A DNA stretch of 64,000 bases from Eopsaltria australis (lineage: Eukaryota; Chordata; Aves; Passeriformes; Petroicidae). Every line of letters starts with the position of its first letter. Position 1 is the stretch's first letter. Under the pieces are notes generated by a model. The model did not search any database. It worked only from the letters and a program-made list of their open reading frames with translations, and was not told the DNA's origin. Below, one piece after another: positions 11,546 through 23,300 of the stretch. The stretch spans positions 744,001-808,000 of the forward strand of contig JAVTVJ010000373.1 in NCBI GenBank assembly GCA_034509425.1. Reading direction: 5' to 3'. Both the position numbers and the translations under genes were made by a program.

Positions 11546-13812
11546 GACTGCTTTTCTGTTTCTGCCTCTTCATTGACAAGTGGTACCGAGGGAGCACATC
11601 ACCAGCCCTTACACAAACAGTTCATGGTCAGGAGAGGATAGTTAAAAGTTTAACAACAGGAACCCACAAATCACTAAACAGTGCTCAGCGGTGTTATGTC
11701 CACTTGTGATGGAGTACAAATTAAAATCCTACTGTAACCCTTAGCACTGGAAATGGCAGTAATTCCTTTTGTAGTTATAGCTGACAAGCTTTGCTAGGAG
11801 CAAGCAAAAACTGAGTGGGAATTTCTCCAGCTTCCATGGGCTCTGGGTTGACAGTGCTAATTGATAACAGAGAAGGGCAGAGATTCACCTGGCTGCCACA
11901 GTGTTTGTGGCACACACCACAATTTAAGGATTAGCAAAAAGAAAGCCTGTGCTTTCTGTGACCTGGGAACACTGAGCTGTAGTGTTCCTCTGCATCTACA
12001 TGGATGTTCGTGTTACACCCAGTAAAAACTTCATCCTAATCTGCACCTAGCCTAGGAGAGAGAAATCTACATTCAAGGAAAGAAAGGTTAATGAGGAAAG
12101 CAAGGGAGAAGGAAGCTTAAAAAAGAAGCACAATGAGAAAATAAATACAGCCTGTGATATAGCAACAACAAGAACAAATATATTTAAGAAATTTTAAAAG
12201 GCAAGCTGGAAAAAAACACTACTAAAGAAAGGTAATACACCCAGAAGAAAATACTTAAAAAATGTTTTTACTTACTAAACCATCTGGATTACTACTCAGA
12301 AGTTCTTATATTTTAATTTAATTGAAAGGGAAATGCTTAGAGAAGATGAAAGCTGTTCCTCTAAATGATAGAAAATAATACCAGATAATTTAAAATTATT
12401 TTTATAATAAAATGTTCCTCCTACCAGCCTCCTCTAACTGTTGGTGATGGATTGGGTGACAATGGTGTATCAGTAACTTGCATTTACCCTGGTGTGACCC
12501 ATTTTTGAAGTATATAATCACAACATTTCTTTTTCTCAATGCAGTGAAATTTATGCTCTGCTGCATTTAGTTAACTTCATTGAAGGATTAGTTTACTGAA
12601 GGATCACTTCAGGAACTGCTCTTACTACTGAAGTTTATGTACACGATTTGAGAGGTATAAATGGGTATCACAACTACCAATATAGTTTTATGTTCAAGCA
12701 GTCAGGTAGGGTAGTTCTTCCAGTCTAGGCAGCAGTTATAATTTACATTAACCTTTCTGAAGACACTGTAAAGTAACAATAGAACACTGTAAGAATATAT
12801 AGAGCAGTGAAGGCTTCATAAAACATTAGACATTTGCTGGGATAATTTGGCCCCGTTTCCTCATGACCACTTATGAGAAACATTATAAATTCGAGACCCC
12901 AGTCCTTACTGCCCCTCAGCTGCACTGGCAGGCCAGTGTCATCACTGATAAAAAGAAGACCAGCCATGCCTGCAGCATGAGCCTTTCTGATCTCAAAGAC
13001 ATACTGCGAATAATGCCTTTGTCCCCGCACTTCCTTTGTTTTACTATAAAAAAATCAAACCCAAAGCCAAGCAAACAGACGCAAAGCAACCCCCCAAACC
13101 TCTGTATTTTGCAGGCATTTATAACTGCCTGGAGGACTTCTCGAAGAATTGGATGACAAAGGGAGAGGAGGAGAATGCGTTTCCTGACCTGGCCCACACG
13201 TGCTCCACCTCACAAAGCCCCAGTCTGCCTTTAAGGCCTTAATGGCTGCAGCCCCTCATCCCCCCCGTTGTGGTTTCCTCTCTGCCGGGTGCATCTCTCA
13301 CGTCAGCGGCTGGAATTGCCTTTTCCCTTCCCCCTTTCGTACCGGCCATGCTCCCCTTTCCGGTTCTGCCTCGTTAGCTATTTTGAGCCACGCTTGATAT
13401 CTCCATAGCAGCAGCCCATTCACCCAGATAATAAAAAAAAAATAAAAATAAAAGGGGGTGGGGAGGTATTAAAGTGAGAAGAATCGGAGACTTCCACACA
13501 GCTGTACTCCCACGGCCACGGTGCCGCGGGCGTCAGGGCACGGGCGGGGAGGCGTAGGGAAGGATCCTGGTTCGGAAACGCGGAGCCCCAGCGCAGCAAA
13601 ATCCCTGCTCCCAGAGACGCCTTTGGGAAAAGGTGCTCCGTCCCTCGAGCCCTCAGCACCCCGGCCGTCCCCAGGGCCCGCGGCGGGCGGGGAGAGCGGC
13701 GGAGGCCACGGATACCGGGGCGCTCCCCGGGGGTGTCCGGGCCCCCCCGCGCCGCTCCCCTCGCCTGACCCGCGCCCGGAATCTGCCCCGCCACCACGGA
13801 GACACGGCCCGG

Positions 13813-13997
13813 CCAATCAGCGCGCACGGCACCCATCGCCACGGCAACGCGCCGGCCAATCCGCGCCGGGCTCTGCCGCCCGGCCCCGCCCCCTGCCCAC
13901 TCCCCCGCGGGGCGGTGCCGCGCTTGTCAAAGAGATGGGCGGGGCCGAGGGAGGGCGAGCGGCCAATCACGGCGAGGCTTTTGCTTTGGTGCCCAAT
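13813..13997 (+). promoter_or_regulatory. Array of four CCAAT boxes (NF-Y type)
   Basis: CCAAT pentamers start at 13813, 13856, 13963 and 13993, all on the + strand. The first three have GGCCAAT context and the last GCCCAAT. Spacings of 43, 107 and 30 bp are each near a multiple of the DNA helical repeat, so bound NF-Y complexes would face the same side. The set ends roughly 30-60 bp upstream of the probable start, where CCAAT boxes usually lie. Protein binding is inferred. Confidence 0.75.
13835..13848 (+). promoter_or_regulatory. RFX X-box-like site
   Basis: ATCGCCACGGCAAC matches the imperfect palindromic RFX consensus GTNRCCNNRGYAAC at every fixed position except the first. It sits between the first two CCAAT boxes, a known arrangement for RFX/NF-Y cooperation. 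Function is inferred from the motif. Confidence 0.5.
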
Positions 13998-14248
13998 GGG
14001 GGCGCGGCGCCCGCGCGGCCCTTAGTCCACGGGAGCCGAGCGGGGCCAAACCCAGCTGCGGCCGCGGCCTCCTTCTCTCCGCGCCCCCCCACCCGCCGGC
14101 GCGGAGTTGGCGGCGGCGGCCTCGGGCTCTGTCCCCGCGTCCCCCCTCCGCGACCCCGCCCGGCCCCGCGCCCCCGGCCCGCGCCGCCCCGGCAGCGCCG
14201 CCTCCGCCCGCGGGGCCCGGGCCGTGCCGGGGGAGGAGGGGGAGCAGC

Positions 14249-14266
14249 GCCGCCGCCGCCGCCGCC
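14249..14266 (+). repeat. (GCC)6 repeat in the MEMO1 5' UTR
   Basis: Six perfect GCC units lie about 60 nt before the initiator ATG, in the inferred leader. GCC tracts of this kind are often length-variable and can affect translation through leader structure. No variability can be seen from one sequence. Confidence 0.75.
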
Positions 14267-14325
14267 GCGGGCGGACCCGTCCCCCAGCGCCCCCCCCGAA
14301 CACCATAGGCGGCTCCGGCTCCAAG

Positions 14326-14386
14326 ATGTCCAACCGGGTGCTCTGCCGGGAGGCCAGCCACGCCGGCAGCTGGTACACGGCCTCAG
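14326..14386 (+). CDS. MEMO1: MEMO1 exon 1, coding part (codons 1-20 plus 1 nt)
   Basis: Encodes [20 protein letters not shown] and the first base of Gly21. The donor is gtaccg at 14387. The exon is GC-rich, sits inside the CpG island, and is preceded by an uncharted leader of about 250-300 nt without an upstream ATG from about 14000 on. Confidence 0.95.
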
Positions 14387-17300
14387 GTACCGCCGCCGGG
14401 AGCGGGGAGCGGGCGACGGGGCTGAATCAGCACTTTGGGGCCGCCGGGGCCGGTACCGGGTGCGGGGAGGGGCCGCCGGCTCCGCCCCCGCCGGCACATG
14501 GCGGGTGGGGGGGGCTGGGGATGCCGGGCCCGGCCGCCGGCGGGGAGCGGGCAGAGCCGGGCAGGGAGCGCCGCGGAATCCCCGAACGCACCTGCGGCCG
14601 CCGCTGTCCCTCTCCTCCGGCCCGGGTGCCTGCGGCGGGGCAGCGGCGCCTCTCGGCGGAAACTGGCGTTCGATCGTCGGCGGCGATGGATCGGGCCCCC
14701 GGCTGCGCCTCGTGTGCCTGCCCTGCTCGGCAGACGCGCCTCGCCGCAGCTCCGGGTGGCACGGCAGCGGGGCTGCAGCCAGCCCGGGGCTGTGCTTCGT
14801 ACCGAGTGTGCCTCCCCCTCGGAGCACACGGACGGATTTCAGTGTTTTCAACTGCTCCTGGGGCATTTTTGTTTTGTTTTGTTAATTCCATGGGAAAATA
14901 CCGCCTGTCTGGGATTAGAATGCAGGGGGAAAGGTGTGAAAATAGGGAGGTTTATTTTACTTCTCGTCGAGGTGTGAAAATAGGGAGACTTATTTCTCTT
15001 TTTGTAGTCCAAGAAAACCTTCTATTTTTCCTTCCCGAGCGCTTCCTTTAGTAGGAGTGAAAAGTTACTAAGCAATAGTGCAGAGCGGCTCTGTCCATTT
15101 AAACATGTGGTACTTGCAGAAGAAGAATAAAAGAAAAACGTGGTGCATTGGAGGGAGAGCTACCGCTCTCCTCGCCCACGCCAAAAAAAAGGGCAGGAAC
15201 CTGTAATAGTGGCTTGATAGCACATATGTTTGGAGATAAGTTTTGTTCGATTTTGGGGCAGAACCGCTTTTGTGAAAAGGATGCACGTTTGTATTTTCAG
15301 AGCTGTTAATAAGATTTGTAAGGGATGTTCTTTTACTGGCCTCAGGAGTAAAGATGATTACAAAACTGCAGGTGAACGAGCTTAGATGAACAAGAGGCTG
15401 TCGTAATGAGCAGTTCAGAGGGATTGAGGGGTACAATTGAAAATAAACCAAACCAAACAATAAAGTGTTGCATTCAGGATCCTAAATTAACATCTAAGAA
15501 GAATTAGATGTGGAAAGTCATACACTTCTCTTGGCTACAATAGATGTAGTTTCCCCCTCCTCCATAAATTGATGAACGAGGTATGAGGCAAAAAATGAAA
15601 GGGAAGAAAAGAAATACAGGAAGAGGCGGAGTGTTTGATAAGTAGCTGGGCTTCAAATGGTGGGTAGGCAGTTTCCAGACAACAATAGAGGATGATTGTT
15701 TTGCTTCTGAGCTTAATATTCTAAACATAATTCTTGTGTCCGTTTCAAAACTGGCCTCAAATCTTCATCCAGCTTGCAATGACACTTATTTCCAATGATC
15801 TGGAAAGATAGGTAGTACTCAATTCACAGAAAATATGAGAAATCTTGTCAAAGGTGTAGATTTAAACATATGCAGACATCAAAACATCGTAGGTTTGTGG
15901 TAATCACCTTGGTCCTGCTATTTATGTTTTCATCTATGAATAAGGCAGAAAACTGATCTGCGTTATGGAGTGGCTACATGACCTTACAAATTTTGTAGTT
16001 TGTTTGGTATTGGACTTCATATCAAATTATTACTAGGTACTTGTAAATAAGAACCTTAATTTTTTAAAAATAATTTAAGAGGCATGGATACTGTGTTTGA
16101 CTGTTTTCTTTTCTATAAAATTTCAGTGCATAATTTAGTTAGACTACACCCAGATAAGTGAGCGTGACTAGTTTGGCCAGTACTGGTTGTTTGTAGTAGG
16201 GCATCCAAAAGCTTGTTACTCCCGTTGCTTTTGGGCAGCCCTCTGGCAATTGCTTATTGAGGAGATGTAGGATGGTTTCCCAGACACAGTGTATGAAAAA
16301 AAAACCCGAACCCCAAACTGAATCATGTTGTAATAATGAATTATGACAGCTGTGCTTGTGACAAGTTAAATTGTTACAGTGTGTATGGTGGGGGTAAGTG
16401 GTTGATGTTGCATAAGCTGGGGATTTTGGAAATATGCTTTTCCTTAAATGAGTGAAGAGTATTATGTGTCTTGATATAGAACTCTATTCTACTGTTCACA
16501 CTGCGTATGTGAGAGCAGGAGTTGTGCCTCTTCAGGAAGACAAGGACTACCTATTATTTGTTGCTTGAAAGTTAATTCTTGTGTGCCATTTAGGAACATC
16601 CATCAAAACTCGAGAGAAAACAAATGGGAACCAAGAAGCTATGTGTTCATCTAGATTTAACTGAAAATCTCCTGTATTTCAGGACAGACTCACATATCAG
16701 CTGATGCATCAGACTTGTAACATAGGTTCTTCAATTGTACTACTTGAAGAAAGTGGATTTTACCATGTGTTTTCAGCCTGCATAGCCTCAAGGCTGGAGC
16801 TGAGGCAGGGATTAGTTTGAATTGTGATAGTTCTTCAGTGAGTTCCCATGGTTCTCTGGGGATTCTTTTCAAGTCCTCCTACCTCCTCCATTCTTCTTGC
16901 TGCTGTCTCGACCCAGAAGCGATTTGCTGTGTTATATATATATAAGCGTTTCAGCTTCCCCTTTCCTCCAAAGTGCTCTCCTGCTACAGAGCTGAGGTTG
17001 AGTACACAGGGTGAGTGGACGCCCTGGCTACACTCCTCCTGCTCTGTAGTTAAGATGACCCATCTGAAAGGATAATGAGAAATGTGATTTTTGACAGATA
17101 TGTTCAAAATCATTTCATCTGATAGCATTTTTAAAGGGGTTGAGTGAGGATAAGTTTAAGTGGCAGTTTCTCCTGAGGTGCCTGGTGCCTGAGGCTAAAA
17201 CATCAACACCACATGCATGGCATCCTGGACTTGGGAAGTAGTTTACTGTAAAAGTGAAGCACCTATTGGTATTTTTTAGAAGAGTAAAGTCTCTAAAATC

Positions 17301-20300
17301 TGCCTGTAGATGTCAGTTCTGGGAAAGAAGGGCCAAAGACAGCTGAGGGGAAAGAAGACAAAGGGTGGATCCAGAGTGCAGTCCAGCTTTTGTGGTCAGA
17401 GGATATTCTTAAACTGGGTTAGCTGTCTCATCTGCACTCCAGGAGTGGAAGCAGTATCAGAGGTGAAGCCACAACCAAGAGCGAGCTACTACCTTTCATG
17501 GATGGTCAATGCAACATGTGTAAGAGGGTTTGGAAGAAATACTGCTTCATGTCTTTAGAGGCTGCTCACTTCCGTGGGACAGCAATTGCATCAGCTGAAA
17601 ATAGACCATTGGTCCATGATTTTCTTCATCCATGGCATATGCACTGCTTAGGTTCTGCCTTGGAAAATATAAACACGCACTACATTCTAGTATGAATATG
17701 CCACCTACTTGTACGATGCTAATGAATGCTGTAGAGCAGGTGGGACTGGCTGTACAATTATGCACATCCAGGCATGTTCACATGTTAGAATGTTTCATCT
17801 AAGTAAACAGCTTTGTTGTAGAGGGAAAGCTTGGTCCCAGGGAGAAAGCTCACTGCTTCCTGCTCAGTAAAGCTATGAAGGGGGCAAGAAGTGGAAGATG
17901 AACTTCACCCTGATGTTAGCATTTAACTTCCTGTTGTGTACTGTTGTAACAGCAACAAAAAAAATCTAAATATTAAGTTCTTTAAGAAGTTTTGGCAGGT
18001 GAGTTTAGTATGAAAATTTTAACTGAAATAATTGTAATCTCTTTCCCCCTAGAATTCTTAGTGTGGGGAAGTTAATGTTCATTCCACATCAATTAATGCA
18101 GCATCTTAATGAACTTGAGATGTATACCTCTGGAGCATTTGGTTGGCAGCAAACAGAACAGTGAAGTCTGGTCAGTTGTTCCTCCTCCTACTTAGCAGCA
18201 CCACCAAGTATGGGAAGCTTTCTAAACAACCTCATTCTTTTCTTGCAGATGTTGAGCTACAAGTCTGCTTTTAAAAAAGTTAGTGGTATATGACATACCA
18301 TTGCTTTTGTGGACTGGCAGACTGGTGCATGCTTTAGATAAAAGCATACAACGTAAATAAAAATTTCATCCTGTTGCACTGCTGTCATGTAGATTGTTAT
18401 AAAAAAAAATGAAAATATCACTGTTGTGTGGTGAAAAATAGTACAGTCACATTTCTTTTTGGAAGAAAGTCCCAGTCCTGCTGTGTTAATTCAACCACCT
18501 AGTATCCAAACCTCATGAGAAATTGATTTTTAACCAGCAGGAGGAAGAGGAAGATTAAGGACAACTTGAAACAAAAATGGCATAATTTTCAGTGTCTTTG
18601 AATGCAGGCAGACACATTCCTAGATACAAAAGGAGCAGATGAAATATAATGGAAATGACATGCCATCCTGAGCGTGGACTGTATGCAGGATAGGAGTGCT
18701 TATTCTTCGAATTGAGTAGATTCAGTAAGTGCTGGGCAGTTACTGCTGTGGGAAATCAATCTGTATGCTCCTGAAATGGAAGTAAACATTAGCTATGTGC
18801 ATCTTTTTTTTCCTCTGTAGCATGCCGTGACAAGTGGGATGTCACACATTAGGGTGCTGAACATGGCTTATTGGCTGGCAGCTGGCCTCCCTCGTCTGGC
18901 CCCTGCAAGTGCTAACTGAATACTGTACCACTCCTTATTAAAGTGTGTGATAAGAGTTTCTCTTTCAGCTTTTCCCCAGTCAGTGGCATGGTGATACTGG
19001 TAAAACATGAAGGTTTTTAGTAGGCTCTTCCAGGTCACAGGAGTAAAATCAAATTGAGTGTGTGTGTGGAGAATAATAATGCTACCTGATGTGAAACTTG
19101 CCTTGCAAAACAAGTTTGTTGATGTATTAGTTAGGGCTTATTTCTCTGCTTTCCCTGACCAAGCCATAGTGGCCAGAGGTGTGCTGTTAGCCTGTGCCAA
19201 CTTGCCTGAACTAGGAGAACCTTAATTTCCATAAGCTTATTAATGCAAATGTGAGTTGGCAGAGTAATTGCTGTGTCGACTTGAAACACCATTGCGCTTA
19301 TTGTCCTCAAAGCTTTTTTTTATGATGATCCAAGTAAATGGCCAGTAAATATTTGAAGATACTTTAAACTGAATGGTGCACTTGTGTTTTCTGTTGTCCA
19401 AGCTTGTCAGCAGAAGAACCCCAAAGGAGGTAGGCACTGGCATCTTGTTGTTAGCATTTGTAAGGATTAAGCTTCTAACTTTTTTGTACAAGGAACGCAG
19501 AACTGTTGAATAAACTGGCTGCTGTACAGCCAGCGATGTTTCGACTTTGTCCTTTGGGTGGAAGTCTGCATGATGGTGTGTAGATCAGCTGGGAAGTATA
19601 ATGCTTTGAAAAACTTCAGCAGATCAGAAAATAAATGAAGAGGCAATTGTGTGCCATGAATGATCAGTTTAGAAGTTGCATTTCCTTCAAAGTTGGCCAC
19701 TATTTTGCACATTTGTAGCCTCTCCTATTCCTCTGTAATCCCCAGTAAGATTGGCATTAGTGCTTTTTTACTGCCTTCATACTAAGTACTGTTTTTTCTG
19801 ATGTCCAAACCCACCAACTCTGTTAGTATCTCTGTGAGGTGGGCAGCTTCAAGGTGCAATAGCAGTGTGATTCTGAGATAGCGGAACTGTTCTCATTCTT
19901 CTGGGGCTTGGGGGCCCTGAAGAGTGATGTGAGCATGCCTGTTTGTTTTAACGAATGGTGCTGTAATCCCAGCATTTGTAGGCTTGTTGGCATGAGCTGG
20001 AACTTCTCATCAGCATTAGAGAAAGTGTGTACATCAGTTACAGCTGTTTCTGCTTTGCTGTGATGTTGCTGAATATGTGTAATCCATTCACCAGGCCTGC
20101 TGCCCACAGTTTCTGAGGGCAGATGCTCCTGCTGGGTTCACTGACCCTGAGGGGCTTTATCCCACCTTAACTTAGGGCAGGAACTCTTCTCTGTAGTGTG
20201 TTGGATATGGGTCTCTGTAGCAGCTGAAGTGGTCAGAAGGGAATCACGTGTGACTCTGTGTGTGGTTTAGGCTAGGAATGGAGAAGAGGGGTTGAGAAAG

Positions 20301-23300
20301 ATGTTCTCTATGTCATAAAAGAGTCTATAAAAGTGGTTTACTGTGGTGTGCCAAGAACCCTGGCATACTCCCCAAAATTGGAATAATTCGTAGCAGCTCG
20401 TTCATAAATGTAATGTAAAAGTAATGAATCATCGTGTTGTTTGTAGATGGTCACAGACAAATGGATCCAGCCAGGAAAACATGGAAAAAGCACATGGGGG
20501 TCACTGAAATGAGATGTTTAGTGGTGGACTTGGCAGTGTTAGGCTTATGGTTGGACTCTATGATCTTAAAGATCTTTTCCAGCTTGAGTAATTCTATGAT
20601 CTCTTGTAGTGAACAGAGCTTTCTGCAGCAGCAGGATAATTAATGTACCAATCATGAAATCTTAATGTTGTGACATTAGCTGAAGCATTACAAATACAGC
20701 TGTTAACTTAAGTTCTTACCTTGCAATCTGTGAACAACTAATCATAGTGTCTTATGAATTCATCAAGTATTTGCTTTGCAATGTTAAATACCAAATGTAA
20801 TATCGCTCTCCCTTTGGTCGTTTATCTTTTTTTAGGCTTTTTATGGGGAAACTGGATGTGTCATTACTGACTCTTTTATGAATTAAACATGGAACACAGC
20901 ATTAATATGCAGACTGTATTATTTAGCATTGTATACTGAAAAAGTGTACTGGAATAATTTGAAATACAATTTCTAGGCTATTATTTCTAGCTGAATCACT
21001 TAAATACAGTCAAAATCAACATACTTCAAGAAAAGAATGTAGATTCAACTTTCACTGTACAATTGTAATTGAAAAAAGTTTTATATTTTATGTAGTTCTG
21101 GTATCAGTAAAATAGGCCTGCAAGGATCACTTAATGAATACTTTCACAAATTTCATTTACATTTAGTTTGTATTAGAGCCAAAACCATTCTCAGAGGTAT
21201 GGAACAAAACATCATTTGTTTGGATCTCTGAATGACCTGAGTACTAAGGTTTTTTTATGAAGCTAGGTAGGTACATGTTGGTTGATACTGTTAATGAGCG
21301 GTGTTACAGTTTGATTTTTTTTCTTTTTTTAATTCCTGCCAACTTTCAGTGAAGGAAAATCAAGAACTAGCAGAATACTGGAGAACTGGGGCATGCAAGT
21401 AAGAATTGCCACCAAAGCAGATTTTGATACCTGTTTTAATGTTTCTTTGTGGCTTCAGTTTTATTTTCCCCTATTCAAGCACTACTTGGAGTTTCAGTTC
21501 CATCTTACAATGTGTGTTAATAGGAATTTATGTGGCATTGGTGTAATCTTTATTTGTGTCTTAATTTTTCCCCGGTTCTTGTTTGCATAGATAAATTTGC
21601 ATTCCTTCTAGTTTGATTTCCCCATTTTATCAGTATTGGAGGAGAATATATGCTAACAGTGAAGAATGTGCCCATTAACATGAGTTGTTGGAAATCATCT
21701 CCTATTCCTGACAAATCCTAGCCTTTGCATAGCTAAAACTTGTTCTTTTTTTCAAGGATTTGGCTTTTGTTGCATTGAGAAACAGGTTTGGTTTTTTTTT
21801 TTTTTTCAAGTATGATCTGTGTTTTTTGAAAAATCCTTACATTTTAGGCAATTTTAACTGTTAGTCCGCTGTCAGATTTCAGATTTGAGTTTACCTAAAA
21901 ATTTGATTGTTTCAGATTCACCTTCAAAAATCGTGAAGGAGTTCCCTTAGTTCCAGCTGCTAAACTAATTGTATGCCAGCCCCCAGAGTTTCACTATTAC
22001 TTTGATTTTTCTAGCATACTGCAAGAGTAAAGACTTACTCACTTCTTGCCACACATCTTGTTAATATTTATTAGAAGCATTTTTAAGGTGTAGACTTTTT
22101 CCATCAATGGGAAAAGGTAGTTAAAAGGAGGAAGACTCAAAGAAGGCTGGTGGCTCCTCTAGGTAGGAGACACGCTTGGACAAGTAAAAGCTGTGAAGGC
22201 TGGGCACTGCAGTGTCATTCTCATTGTGCTCCAGCATTACTAGCTTTGCTGCAGGTGTTATACAAGTGTAGCCAAGAGAGACTTGAGCAGTTTTCCCTGG
22301 TGCTGCTCTAAATTTTGGTTGAGGTTTATGCTATTCCAGTAAAAAAAGCTTTCACTGAGACTGAAGATTCAGAAAAAACATTGAGTCTTCCCCACCAATA
22401 TAAAAAAGTGTGTTTTGTACGTTGAATGGTGGCTGCAGGAAAAGGAGCAAAATGCCATTACTTTGTGCTGAGACTTGGCACATAAGCACTTCAGCCTCAC
22501 CAACAAGGTAAGGTTGGCTGTGGAAAGAATGTGCTGGTTTGGCTTAACCCATGAAGTCTAGACCATGACAGCTGTAAATCGGGGTGATGAACTTAGCTGA
22601 GTCACTACCGGATGTCATTGTGTTATTATTCCCTGGGTAACAATGGCATGCAAGTAACGTGGAAGGATTCTTTTTTTCTTACTCTAGAGCTTTGTGATGG
22701 GATAATGTTGATTGTTAAAATAAGTTACCCATTTAGGCAAGATAATTGAAAAAATACTGCCTGTAGTTGTATCCATAAATTTGCCTAGTTGTATCCATAA
22801 ATTGTGCTTGCAATTATTTTAAACCTTGACATAACTTCTACCGGTTTTTCAAAGCAAAACAGGATGTGGAATATCCAGGGATAATGTCAGAAATCTTTAG
22901 TTACACGCCTATATTTATATTTGACTTCATAAGATCAAAATGCAGATCTTACTGTTTCGTACTTCGGTGAAGCTCATATTCTGCTGCTTAACCTTCTTTT
23001 GATCAATGAAAGGTTTGAGCTTACAGTATTAATGCTAAAGTATATTGATTGTTGCAGAAATTGCATCCATAAGGTTTTTTGCCATTATATTTGGGTTAGC
23101 CTTAAAAGCCCTGTTGCTCTCATCCTGCCAGCTTTCTCAAGATGAGCTTTCCACCTGAGGCTCAAGGAGCTGGGACCTATTTCATTTCCCACCACAACAG
23201 CAAGAGGATACATGGGTGGCTGTGCTATTCACTGTCCATCAGCTAAGGAGATGCATGTTTACTGGATTGTCTTGATGACTCTTTTTCCAGTTAAGCTTCA

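Larger units (their letters stand above)
6501..13490. other. Intergenic region between DPY30 and MEMO1
   Basis: This is AT-rich sequence with no convincing exon or RNA gene on either strand. Reading frames are short and lack codon structure or recognisable protein motifs. It holds two CR1 tails, listed separately. The gap of about 7 kb separates two same-strand genes. Confidence 0.7.
13500..14780. promoter_or_regulatory. MEMO1: CpG island, MEMO1 promoter and first exon
   Basis: A strong CpG island of about 1.3 kb spans the upstream promoter, the leader, coding exon 1 and the start of intron 1. It has four CCAAT boxes, an X-box-like site, GC boxes (gggcggggcc at 13937-13946) and no TATA box. 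It is larger and denser than the DPY30 island. The transcription start probably lies between the last CCAAT box (13997) and about 14060. Confidence 0.85.

Noticed and set aside
13521..14885. 454-codon plus-strand open frame across the MEMO1 CpG island (and 299- and 148-codon antisense frames)
   Set aside because: The frame is rich in Pro, Ala, Arg and Gly because the GC-rich DNA has few stop codons. It overlaps the real MEMO1 start in another frame and shows no domain.
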